Shown here piece after piece: positions 52,776 to 60,868 of a stretch of 64,000 nucleotides of DNA (positions within the stretch are counted from its first letter, which is position 1; every line of letters begins with the position of its first letter). Location of the stretch: positions 990,001-1,054,000 of the forward strand of contig WPIO01000102.1 in the NCBI GenBank assembly GCA_009760855.2, written 5' to 3'. A program made the position numbers and the translations under genes. The notes under the pieces were generated by a model. That model ran no database searches, had not been told where the DNA came from, and worked only from the letters and a program-made list of their open reading frames with translations. This DNA comes from Cristatella mucedo. Lineage: Eukaryota > Bryozoa > Phylactolaemata > Cristatellidae.

Positions 52776-52809
<34 letters not shown>

Positions 52810-52832
52810 TCTGCGGCTGGATTATAACAAAT
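51335..52832 (+). rRNA. rrs: 16S ribosomal RNA
   Basis: Complete small-subunit rRNA of about 1.5 kb, running from just before AGAGTTTGATCCTGGCTCAG (51342) to past AAGTCGTAACAAGGTAGCC (52784). The general pattern is alphaproteobacterial. Unusual bases, by E. coli numbering counted from conserved blocks: A506-U525 replaces G506-C525 in the 530 loop; U1400 replaces C; A1409-U1491 replaces C1409-G1491 in the decoding site. After helix 45 the end reads GGATTATAACAA, so the anti-Shine-Dalgarno is absent. The mature 3' end is therefore uncertain. No tRNA-Ile, tRNA-Ala or 23S gene follows; the next gene is a membrane protein 420 bases on. Split rRNA genes are usual in Rickettsiales. Confidence 0.98.
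52819..52832 (+). other. 16S 3' tail lacking the anti-Shine-Dalgarno
   Basis: The conserved bacterial tail GGATCACCTCCTT is here GGATTATAACAAAT. The GGCTGGAT preceding it is normal, so the alignment is unambiguous. No CCTCC occurs in the next 40 bases. Confidence 0.92.
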
Positions 52833-52839
52833 TTTTTAT

Positions 52840-52858
52840 AAGCTTTTTAAAAAAGCAT
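52840..52858 (+). terminator. possible 16S terminator hairpin
   Basis: gctttttaaaaaagc can fold as a 7-bp AU-rich stem, followed within a few bases by a short T-run (atatttttcg). It is weak in GC content and thus only a tentative terminator or processing site. Confidence 0.4.
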
Positions 52859-53250
52859 ATTTTTCGATTTTGTAGCTTTCCTTTCTCTTGTTCGCTTTAT
52901 GCATTGTATTTCTCTTTTCTCTTAGGGTAAAATTACTTGCCCTGATCTGCAATTGCACGGTCTCCGTTACATCGCACTAAATCTCAAATCCCAATCCAGA
53001 GACACATATGGATTCATTTTGCCAATCATCTTAAGTAAATCTTATGTTTTGTTTCGTGTTATCTGCGCCAATAACTGCCAAACTTTCCATACAAATATGC
53101 TGCATTTCTTCCGAAGCTGGCTTTGCCATTACCTGCATTTGATAATATCCTCCTAGTCTGTAGTATTGCTTTATAAAAATAAGGCCTTGTTTTATATTGT
53201 TGTAGTGTTAATATTTACAGATAGTCATGATATATAAATGATTATTGTGA
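52859..53250. other. spacer after 16S rRNA
   Basis: About 390 bases without tRNA or 23S sequence. A short palindrome aaaataaggccttgtttt near 53176-53193 may be a second weak terminator. The open frame at 52953-53156 has no protein-like features. Confidence 0.45.
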
Positions 53251-54036
53251 ATGTATAGATCTGCCATTATTGTTATTTATTTGTTTTTATCGCTAAAGCA
53301 AAATGTATATGCTTGGCCATTTTATCGTGATCGTGAATTTAATGTTAAAACTCAATATATAGGAGGAGGGTTGCTGTCCTCTTTGTCCATTGCCTCAGAT
53401 ATCAACAATGAATTGTTAAAAGGATATTATGCCGCCACTGTTGATATTGATTATGTTGTGGCATGGGGCAATAAAGGTCTTTTGTCTGTGATTTTTTCTC
53501 CTGGAATCGGTGCGGGCATAGATCTAAGATCTGTCTCGGATAAGTCCATTGATGATAAAGTAAATTATCTTCCCAATATATTTTTTGTTTCTGCTAGGGT
53601 TAATTTGCTCACATGGCACAGTTGGTCGATTTTTTCTGCATTGGAATCTTTTGGGCAAATAAGATTAGACACGCATGATGGCTCAATAATGCCGCGCGGC
53701 TTCATTCGCCATCAAATTGGTTTTGGTTATAATGTGCTAATTAAAAAAACTATCATATCTATGTCATGTGGTTTTGCTCAGGCTGTACATTTTATGTCGG
53801 CCGATGCTTTAAATAATAGTACGCATTCTATAGTTTTAGATAATACTGTTATTGGCAGTGATTTTAGATTGTGGGGAACGGTATCCGTTGCTTTTATTTA
53901 TAAAATTACCAACAATACAATTTTTCGAACATCTGTAGATTATATGATGCCCATACCAATTGTAGAGCCTAATATTGATTATTTTATGCGAAATAATGTA
54001 TTATTTGTCAACATTGGTTTTAGAAAAATGTGGTAA
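53251..54036 (+). CDS. outer-membrane beta-barrel-like protein
   Basis: A 261-residue protein with an N-terminal signal peptide (MYRSAIIVIYLFLSLKQNVYA, cleavage likely near residue 21). The mature part has alternating hydrophobic and polar residues in many strands, Gly and aromatic residues at strand ends, and a terminal aromatic (FRKMW), consistent with export to the outer membrane by the Bam machinery. No specific family is recognised. The start ATG at 53251 has no Shine-Dalgarno sequence. A perfect 17-bp hairpin follows 13 bases after the stop, so the gene is probably monocistronic. Confidence 0.7.
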   Translation: MYRSAIIVIYLFLSLKQNVYAWPFYRDREFNVKTQYIGGGLLSSLSIASDINNELLKGYYAATVDIDYVVAWGNKGLLSVIFSPGIGAGIDLRSVSDKSIDDKVNYLPNIFFVSARVNLLTWHSWSIFSALESFGQIRLDTHDGSIMPRGFIRHQIGFGYNVLIKKTIISMSCGFAQAVHFMSADALNNSTHSIVLDNTVIGSDFRLWGTVSVAFIYKITNNTIFRTSVDYMMPIPIVEPNIDYFMRNNVLFVNIGFRKMW

Positions 54037-54048
54037 TGATAATAGATG

Positions 54049-54085
54049 AGATCTTTTGAATATTTAAAAAATATTCAAAAGATCT
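54049..54085 (+). terminator. perfect 17-bp hairpin after OMP gene
   Basis: agatcttttgaatattt and its exact reverse complement are separated by only AAA. The stem is AU-rich with a gatc base and is not followed by a T-run, so it could be an mRNA 3'-end stabilising element or a terminator. Confidence 0.65.
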
Positions 54086-55233
54086 GGTGATGTTGTTTAT
54101 TGTATTAAAAATTATATCATGATTGATATAGATCGAATAAACAAAACATATCGTATTGAATTGTTGAATAAATGTTAATCAAATATTTGTATTGATAGAA
54201 ATTCATAATTATGTGATTTTGCAAGATATTAAAAATATTTCCTTTCTTTGCGAGATTTATGTGTTTGGAAGTTTTATCGTCAGATTGAATGTTGTGATTT
54301 ATCCTTATTTTTTTTACATTGCATCAATTAGGTTTGAGTTATGATTTATTTATAGCAAAAAAATTAGTATATTTGCTTATTACTTTGTGCAATAGTTTGC
54401 GGCCATGACTAAAGATATTTTTAACAATATAGCAAATTATATTATTTTAATTTACATATGTGGAAAATTATCTAGCTGGTTTTATGAATAACAATATGAT
54501 GAATTGAAATGCAGCGCTAATTTTTGGTGATTGTGGCTATAAAAATGCCACATATTATGCGACCGATGGCCTTAATTATAACGACAAATATTCGTGCCTT
54601 GCTATCAAAAAGATGCAATTTATTTATTGGTGATTTGAGTGGGATTTTTTGATGCCATAATTAGCAAAATATGATGCAGATTTGCAGCACTTAAATTTGC
54701 TTATTATGAGTGTAACTTTAGAAATATTAGTTGATATTTTTTATAAAATTCAGATATAATTAATATTTTATACATCACTTCTCAATAAATCCCCATTTTT
54801 TATCCGCATAATTCCAGCCAAGACTTGTACTTTTATAGCCTCGTTCAAGATAATGAATGGTTGTTATGTATTGCCGATGAGGGCGAGTATAAAGCTGGAA
54901 TTTATCATACAATATAGCATTCTAAATCATTAAATACAAAAATTAAATTTACAACCCCCGTGCCATAGAAAAATTAGCACTAAATGCACAATCATGCTTC
55001 TAGATACAAAAGGAATGCAGCTGCAGAGTAAATTACTCATCTAAACGACCTTGCGGCTCTTTGAATTGCTGTTTTTTCTTTTTGAAACAGACTTAAATAT
55101 TACCGAATTACTTACTTAAGAAATATTTTAAAATATTTATTTATTTATTTATTTTTTTCATTGATTCGCTTATGGCTTATAGATTAAAACTATAAAAAAG
55201 TAGTGCAATATCTGAACAAAAGTATTGATTTTA
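54086..55233. other. gene-poor region with possible decayed gene
   Basis: About 1.1 kb without an intact gene. Around 54485-54640 an interrupted frame reads ALIFGDCGYKNATYYATDG and LNYNDKYSCLAIKK, which resembles the N-terminal part of Xaa-Pro peptidase-like (M24) proteins, but only weakly. Other frames contain only short fragments. I treat it as a possible relic. Confidence 0.3.
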
Positions 55234-55309
55234 TGGCTGGGGCAGGAGGACTCGAACCTACGGATGACGGTATCAAAAACCGTTGCCTTACCAACTTGGC
55301 GATGCCCCA
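55234..55309 (-). tRNA. tRNA-Gln (TTG)
   Basis: A 76-nt cloverleaf on the minus strand. The acceptor TGGGGCA pairs with TGCCCCA, followed by G73 and an encoded CCA. The anticodon arm is ACGGT-TTTTGAT-ACCGT, anticodon TTG. The T arm is GTAGG-TTCGAGT-CCTCC with one imperfect pair. It stands alone. Confidence 0.95.
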
Positions 55310-55859
55310 AAGCTGTGCTGGTGATAAAAAACCAGATTATCTAAAATTCAAGTTTTTTGTTTATTTTTTAATATTAAGCTATATTTACAGATAAGTGCTT
55401 GATTTTAGCAATATTTATAATAGAATTATATGTATCTGGAATGAATGATATTATTGAAGCTTTATCAATATAGCATTAATTTTATTGTCGTTTACAAATT
55501 ATAACGTGCAGTATTGAATGTAAATATCGAGACGAAAATCACCTTTTTTGGTATTGGTTTGTTATTCTATATCATAATTTATATTGGCAAATTTGGCCAT
55601 TTTTATTTCAGATTTAGCTGTATAAGGCCAAATGCACAAGTGCCTTATAGTATGTATTGCAATTTTGTATAATCAGAGCATTTCTTGTGGCCGCAGTCAG
55701 AAATGGTATAAAAAAGATGCACACAAATATCCTTCCGAAGTATCGCATTTAAGCGTTATATTAGTTAGTGCTAGCTGAAGCTATAACGGAACTACTGCAT
55801 CAGTTTAAAATCAAGCAAGCATTGACCATAATGCAGTATAGCAAAATTAAGTATCAAAT
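55310..55859. other. spacer between tRNA-Gln and SOUL gene
   Basis: About 550 AT-rich bases with stops in all frames. No gene or hairpin of note was seen. Confidence 0.45.
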
Positions 55860-56423
55860 TTATTGATTTTTTTGCGGTGCAATTTTTATTGGCAATAGTG
55901 TTTCGTTGCGTCTTAAAAAAGGTAGGCTAAAGGGCGAGTTATATGAGGCACGAATAATTGCCACGCTAGGTTCTGGTTCTATGTTATTTTCTACCAGATA
56001 TTGCCTGAGCAGTTTGCCGTGTTTGTTGAAATTTCCTTCATAATTAAATCCAGAAAACTGTATCGCAGCCATTGATAGGCTTGGCCAAGAATTTATTTTA
56101 AGTATTGGATTTTGTGGTTGTGGAGTTTCTGCCTCAAAAACATTAGGAACAGTAAAATGCATATATCTTGCTTCGTTTTCTTCTGTTACAAAAACAGGTA
56201 CTGTCATAGATATTTTGGCGTTGCTGTGATTGTTGCCAGAAATATAATTAAACAAATTGTTAAAGGATCCGTTAAGTTCAGAATTTGATCCGCAAAGTTG
56301 TGTGGCGATAGTTTTAAACGGCAAATATGATCTTATTTCTATTTTGTTGCCGTGATATAGATCGATCTTTAAAATTGAGTACTGAGGAGTTTCATAGCCT
56401 TTATATTGCTTTACATTGTGCAT
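55860..56423 (-). CDS. SOUL haem-binding family protein
   Basis: A 187-residue protein of the SOUL/HBP family, which binds haem or related tetrapyrroles in plants, animals and bacteria; the bacterial role is unclear. Signatures are IEIRSYLPF near the N-terminus, AKISMTVPVFV and MHFTVPNVF in the middle, and YNSPFSLPFLRRNETLLPI at the C-terminus (the YN-P-RRNE block). The length is typical and no signal peptide is visible, so it is probably cytoplasmic. It stands alone on the minus strand. The N-terminal ATG at 56423 has no Shine-Dalgarno sequence. Confidence 0.88.
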   Translation of the reverse strand: MHNVKQYKGYETPQYSILKIDLYHGNKIEIRSYLPFKTIATQLCGSNSELNGSFNNLFNYISGNNHSNAKISMTVPVFVTEENEARYMHFTVPNVFEAETPQPQNPILKINSWPSLSMAAIQFSGFNYEGNFNKHGKLLRQYLVENNIEPEPSVAIIRASYNSPFSLPFLRRNETLLPIKIAPQKNQ

Positions 56424-56457
56424 TTTTTTTGTGACTAATTATGTCTAATATTGTCGG

Positions 56458-56480
56458 ATTTTAATTGTTTTATTTGCAAG
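56458..56480. repeat. 23-bp direct repeat, copy 1
   Basis: Identical to 56883-56905 and in the same orientation (begins attttaattg, ends atttgcaag). The two copies flank the small broken membrane gene, which hints that this block arose by insertion or by tandem duplication. Confidence 0.8.
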
Positions 56481-56487
56481 TAGATAA

Positions 56488-56798
56488 TTATCTTTTTTGC
56501 TTACGTTTTCGCTCAATAGCTCTGTCTCTATCCTCAATGTCCTTTTCTAGCTTACTAATTCTATCATCTTATACCTTTTCTGTTCGTTCCATTTGTGCTA
56601 TAATTCTTGTTGCCTCTCTATAATCTTCACGTTCTAATCTATTGCTGTTTATTATAGTATAAATCTGATAGCCAATCAAAGCAAGAAAGACTAACAGAAT
56701 ATATTCCACAATCTTTGTGGGTTCTTGTCCATTTTATCTAATTCACCCGATAATGCACTGAATGTTTTTGAAATCATACCTGTATTTTTCTCTTCCAT
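56488..56798 (-). pseudogene. small membrane coiled-coil protein, broken
   Basis: From ATG 56798 the frame reads MEEKNTGMISKTFSALSGEL and is then shifted near 56725. The next frame carries a membrane segment (VEYILLVFLALIGYQIYTI) followed by a charged coiled coil (LEREDYREATRIIAQMERTE), an in-frame TAA near 56570 and the tail ISKLEKDIEDRDRAIERKR. It once encoded a single-pass protein of about 103 residues with a helical cytoplasmic tail. No family is recognised; phage or plasmid maintenance genes can look like this, but that is a guess. It sits between two 23-bp direct repeats. Confidence 0.55.
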
Positions 56799-56882
56799 AT
56801 TGTTCTAATTTACACAAATATCATTTCTTAATAGACAGTAAAGCAGTTATTTTTAGCGATGAATAATTTTGGTCATTATTAA

Positions 56883-56905
56883 ATTTTAATTGTTTTATTT
56901 GCAAG
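56883..56905. repeat. 23-bp direct repeat, copy 2
   Basis: Second copy of 56458-56480, ending about 14 bases before the yggU stop codon. Confidence 0.8.
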
Positions 56906-56918
56906 AAAATAATGATAT

Positions 56919-57155
56919 TTACTTATTAATTTCTATCAATTTATTGCGATTTGTATGGCCGGATATGATTTTAACATTACTGCGATTAACTTTAAAGAAT
57001 TCCGCTACAATTTTTATAGCCATCTCGTTTGCAGCTCCATCAATTGGCGGCTTGGTTGTATATAACTTAAAAGATCTATTGCCAAACATGTCAACATCCA
57101 GTTCTACCATTTTATTCTCCTTGGCTTGTGGTGCAACTTTCACCAATATTTTCAT
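56919..57155 (-). CDS. YggU/DUF167 family protein
   Basis: A 78-residue protein of the widespread DUF167 (YggU) family, of unknown function. Family blocks are VKVAPQAKENK near the start, KLYTTKPPIDGAANEMAI (the PP-x-G-x-AN signature) in the middle and ISGHTNRNKLIEI (SG-x-x-x-R-x-K) at the end. The length is slightly below the usual 95. It has no coupled neighbour. Confidence 0.88.
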   Translation of the reverse strand: MKILVKVAPQAKENKMVELDVDMFGNRSFKLYTTKPPIDGAANEMAIKIVAEFFKVNRSNVKIISGHTNRNKLIEINK

Positions 57156-57412
57156 TGATAGATCTATAATTTTTATTGACCTATGTTCTTGAAAATATAA
57201 AATGCAAAATATTCTTTCTTAAAGAAGCTTAAGATATGCGTTCTGGTAATGTTTTATTTCTAGGTCGTAATAAACAAAATTGACTTGATAAATTGCTGTC
57301 TTTTTTGGTCTTTATTTTTTTAATTTACTGACAATTTGCAGAATGGTTAAATTTCACTTGACAAATATTTTATGCCTCACAGGTTTCGTTTGTCTTTTCT
57401 TTTGTATCATTT

Positions 57413-58117
57413 ATGAAGATTCCGCTATTTTTTGTTACTTGGCTTTTTGGAGGTCAAAATGTCAGTGTTAACATAAACGATCACGGAAGAACCATAGTTC
57501 TTAGTTCCTTTGTTGTTGCGGGGCTTTCTTTATTGTTTTTCGGTTTCCATGCCGTTTCGATCTTGTTGATTGTTATAGCATTGTGCTGTACGGCTTTTTT
57601 CAGAGATCCAGATAGGTTTATGGCTTATGATCCTTCTGCTATTTTTAGTTCTGCAGATGGAACGGTTTCAATGATTACAGAAGATTTGCCTCATGCTGAG
57701 CTAGAATTGGCAGAGGAAAAAATGACAAGAGTGAGTGTTTTTTTGAGCGTTACAGACGTGCATGTCAATAGGATTCCTGTTTCTGGTAAGATAGTTCGTA
57801 TAAATTATAATCCAGGTTCGTTTATAAATGCATCTATGCATAAAGATAGCTTAAAAAATGAAAGAAATTCAATTGTGATTCAGTCAGAATCTGGTAGCAA
57901 TATTGTTTGTACCCAGATAGCAGGGCTCATAGCAAGAAGAATTATATGCGATGCGGAAGTTGGTTCTTTCGTTGCTGCGGGCGACAGATTTGGTATTATC
58001 AAATTTGGAAGCAGAGTTGATTTGTACTTTCCAAAATCTTATGTTGTTAAGGTTTTAGTTGGTCAGAAGGTTATAGGGGGTGAGACCGTTATAGCAAAAA
58101 TTGATAATATTATTTAA
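57413..58117 (+). CDS. psd: phosphatidylserine decarboxylase, short form
   Basis: Makes phosphatidylethanolamine from phosphatidylserine at the inner membrane. The 234-residue protein has two N-terminal membrane segments, FFRDPDR, then VFLSVTDVHVNRIPVSG, and near the C-terminus KFGSRVD. The bond before Ser in this GS is self-cleaved to give the pyruvoyl cofactor. Length and motifs are those of the short, archaeal/alphaproteobacterial form. The partner pssA, often next to it, is not in this window. rplS follows after 11 bases and hslV after that, so the three may be transcribed together. Confidence 0.95.
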   Translation: MKIPLFFVTWLFGGQNVSVNINDHGRTIVLSSFVVAGLSLLFFGFHAVSILLIVIALCCTAFFRDPDRFMAYDPSAIFSSADGTVSMITEDLPHAELELAEEKMTRVSVFLSVTDVHVNRIPVSGKIVRINYNPGSFINASMHKDSLKNERNSIVIQSESGSNIVCTQIAGLIARRIICDAEVGSFVAAGDRFGIIKFGSRVDLYFPKSYVVKVLVGQKVIGGETVIAKIDNII

Positions 58118-58128
58118 TTTTAAAAAAA

Positions 58129-58506
58129 ATGTCTTTGTCACATATTGCCAAGATTAAACAGGCAGAACAAATTCAAACTTTGATGCAGGGTAAGGTAGTT
58201 GCAGATTTTGGGCCTGGAGACACCATTGCGGTAAAGCTTAAAATAGTTGAGGGTGTTTCTGAGCGTGTTACTGTTTTTCAGGGGGTTTGCGTTCGTCGCA
58301 GAAATTCTGGCATTACATCTAATTTTGTTGTAAGAAAAGTTACTGCAGGTGTTGGAATAGAGCGTCTATTTCCAATTTACTCTCCTTTGGTTTTGGAAGT
58401 TTCCGTGGTTCGTCGTGGTGCTGTACGTCGTGCTAATCTAACCTACTTGCGCTCTATAAAGGGTAATATGAAAATAAAGGAGCGCTTTTTGCCAAAAAAA
58501 TCCTAA
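58129..58506 (+). CDS. rplS: 50S ribosomal protein L19
   Basis: Component of the large ribosomal subunit at the subunit interface. The 125-residue protein has the family features VADFGPGDTIAVKLKIVEG, ERVTVFQGVCVRRRNSG, ERLFPIYSPLV and RRANLTYLR. The start follows taattttaaaaaaa, with no Shine-Dalgarno sequence, notable for a ribosomal protein that must be made in large amounts. The usual rpsP-rimM-trmD neighbours are missing; psd precedes it instead. Confidence 0.97.
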   Translation: MSLSHIAKIKQAEQIQTLMQGKVVADFGPGDTIAVKLKIVEGVSERVTVFQGVCVRRRNSGITSNFVVRKVTAGVGIERLFPIYSPLVLEVSVVRRGAVRRANLTYLRSIKGNMKIKERFLPKKS

Positions 58507-58527
58507 ATATTATTATCTTTTTTTTAG

Positions 58528-59067
58528 ATGAACAATAATTCTCACGCCACTACTGTATTATGTGTTAGGCACTGTGGTAGAGTTGCCATGATGGCTGACG
58601 GTCAGGTTACTTTGGGACATATAGTTTGTAAAAACAATGCGAAAAAAATAAGAACTATTGCCGATGGTAAGATAGTGGTTGGTTTTGCCGGTGCAGTTGC
58701 AGATTGTTTGGCTTTAATTGACAAATTAGAACAGAAAATTACCCAGCATTCTGGTCAGTTTTTGCGCAGTATTATCGAATTGGCTAAAGATTGGCGCACT
58801 GATAAATATTTCAAAAATTTGGAAGCAAGCTTGATTGTTGCCAATGCAGATGAAACTATGGTTATAGGTGGGAGCGGAGAAGTTATAGAAGTTGAAGATG
58901 GAATTGCTTCTGTTGGCAGTGGTAGTGTTTATGCAATTGCTGCCGCTAGGGGTATTATGGCTGTTAAGCCAGAGCTTTCTGCCATGGAAATTGCAAGTCA
59001 GGCCATGAAAATTGCCGCAGATATGTGTATCTACACAAATCACAACTTCACATCTCATCAATTATAA
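58528..59067 (+). CDS. hslV: HslV (ClpQ) protease subunit
   Basis: Proteasome-like peptidase that works in the ATP-dependent HslUV complex. The N-terminus MNNNSHATTVLCVRH contains the catalytic Thr that becomes residue 1 after processing; MADGQVTLG, GFAGAVADCLALIDK and GIASVGSGSVYA are typical. The length of 179 is normal. The ATPase gene hslU, normally directly downstream, is not here; about 630 bases of empty sequence and a gene on the other strand follow. hslU must be elsewhere or lost. The ATG is preceded by a T-run, tatcttttttttag. Confidence 0.96.
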   Translation: MNNNSHATTVLCVRHCGRVAMMADGQVTLGHIVCKNNAKKIRTIADGKIVVGFAGAVADCLALIDKLEQKITQHSGQFLRSIIELAKDWRTDKYFKNLEASLIVANADETMVIGGSGEVIEVEDGIASVGSGSVYAIAAARGIMAVKPELSAMEIASQAMKIAADMCIYTNHNFTSHQL

Positions 59068-59695
59068 TTTTAATATAATCACAATCTGTGCAATTTATAT
59101 ATATTGCATAAGGATTTTGCTGTGTGTTTTTACCGATTTTCACTGATAGATGTTTTTTAGTGATCAGATTTTGTTTTCTATCTTTTGGGCATGTTGCTTG
59201 CATTGCATTCTTCTTGGTTTTAAAAATTACAGATTTTAACACATATGAGCGCATTATTTTCGGCGCTGTTTGTTGAAATATTAGCGATTGTGTGAAAATA
59301 TTGTGGCATTTTGTGCTGCCTATGTTGCTTTCGTTGTTTTTTTATGGTTGCGATATAATGGCCCTGGCAAAATAAGCCTTATGGCTATTTATCTTCATTT
59401 TAATGTAGTCATAATTACAATTTTTCAGCGGCAGAATAGTACTTATAGCTATCTTCAATAATGTCAAATTTTTTGCTGACTATGTTTAATTGTCATGAAA
59501 AGATTTTTTAACACTATTGCAACTGTAGCAATTTGCTATTAATTTTGAACATTAGTTTTTATAATATAAAAAACTGATTAAATATTGGAATATTAAAACA
59601 AAATATAATCCAGATTCAATATAAACAGAAATTTATTTACCAAAAAAGAAAAATTAAGCTTTTAGATGAGGCATTTAATGCATTGGCGTTGTAAG
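59068..59695. other. spacer after hslV
   Basis: About 630 bases between convergent hslV and the cysteine desulfurase gene. No hslU fragment is recognisable and no tRNA is seen. Confidence 0.5.
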
Positions 59696-60868
59696 TTAGT
59701 TTTTGTGTCGCATATATAATGTGCGCCATGAGTCTATAAAAGATTCTATCTCTTCGATGTTTGTTTGTAGTCCAAAGCTTACTCTAATTGCGCACTTTGC
59801 AGCTTCTTCGTTAAAGTGCATTGCAATCAGTACGTGTGATAGATTTTCTACCTTTCCAGAATTGCAGGCAGATCCGTTGCTTGCGGCAATATCATAAAGA
59901 TCAAAGTGCATTAATTGTGTTGAATTATTTACGCCTGGCATTATTATCATGGCCGTGTTCGGTAGTTTTTTTACTGCCTGATATAGATTGGATTTATTTT
60001 TGTTGCTACCAATAACTATTCCGCCAAAATCAGATATTTTACTCTCTATTAAATCTGTTAAAGGTAGACAATGTTGATAAAATTGTTGAATATTTTGTGT
60101 GGCCATCTGAATTGCTGTGGCAAATCCTTTTGCCAGAAGTACGCTTTCTGTGCCGGGGCGAAGATTAAATTCCTGTCCGCCACCTTGTGTGATTTTGTTT
60201 GGCGGTGTAGGTTTATTATATATTAGACCTCCAATTCCCACCGGTCCTCCTATTTTATGAGAAGAAATGGTTAGATAGTCCATTTTATCTAAAATTCCGG
60301 TGATGTTAATTTTTCCTAAAGCTTGAGATGCATCGGAATGAATCATTCCTCCATAATAATGAACCAAATCTGCTATTGTGGCAAGGTCTTGTATTATCCC
60401 AGTTTCGTTGTTGGCGGTCATGATTGAAACTAAAAATCCTTTTTGTATGGTTCTGTCTTGCAAAGATTGGACTATTAAGCTTTGTAGATAGTTGATAGAT
60501 ATGAGACCATTTTTTTCTACCTGAAGTATCATTGCATTGCTTTCTTTGGCGGCATTAAGTAAAGAGGGGTGTTCTGTTTCACAGGTAATAATGCCCTTTT
60601 CTTTAAATGATTGAATTATTTGATTATTTGACTCTGTGCCGCCACTTGTAAAAATTATGTTTTGTTTGGCCGGATTTAGCCCAAAATCTGTTATAATTTT
60701 TGATCGCAATTCCTCCAACATTACTCTGGCAAGGAGCCCGAAATGATGTGGAGATGACGGGTTGAGCGGGATTTTTTTGGTCAAAAGCTCAGACATGGAA
60801 GATACCACTTCTGGCAGCATTGGTGCGGTTGCGTTGTAGTCTAGATATATTTTATTTTTCATACTCAA
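59696..60868 (-). CDS. cysteine desulfurase (NifS/IscS-like)
   Basis: PLP enzyme that takes sulfur from cysteine for iron-sulfur clusters or tRNA thiolation. Key residues are in place: YLDYNATAPM at the start, His100 in CETEHPS, NNETG at 153-157, Asp179 in HSDASQALGK, the PLP Lys205 in SSHKIGGPVG, and the active Cys335 in NGSACNSGKVE. The length of 390 is typical. It overlaps the end of the upstream SPOR lipoprotein gene by 17 bases. No iscU or other cluster genes are beside it, so which desulfurase type it is cannot be settled. Confidence 0.93.
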   Translation of the reverse strand: MSMKNKIYLDYNATAPMLPEVVSSMSELLTKKIPLNPSSPHHFGLLARVMLEELRSKIITDFGLNPAKQNIIFTSGGTESNNQIIQSFKEKGIITCETEHPSLLNAAKESNAMILQVEKNGLISINYLQSLIVQSLQDRTIQKGFLVSIMTANNETGIIQDLATIADLVHYYGGMIHSDASQALGKINITGILDKMDYLTISSHKIGGPVGIGGLIYNKPTPPNKITQGGGQEFNLRPGTESVLLAKGFATAIQMATQNIQQFYQHCLPLTDLIESKISDFGGIVIGSNKNKSNLYQAVKKLPNTAMIIMPGVNNSTQLMHFDLYDIAASNGSACNSGKVENLSHVLIAMHFNEEAAKCAIRVSFGLQTNIEEIESFIDSWRTLYMRHKN

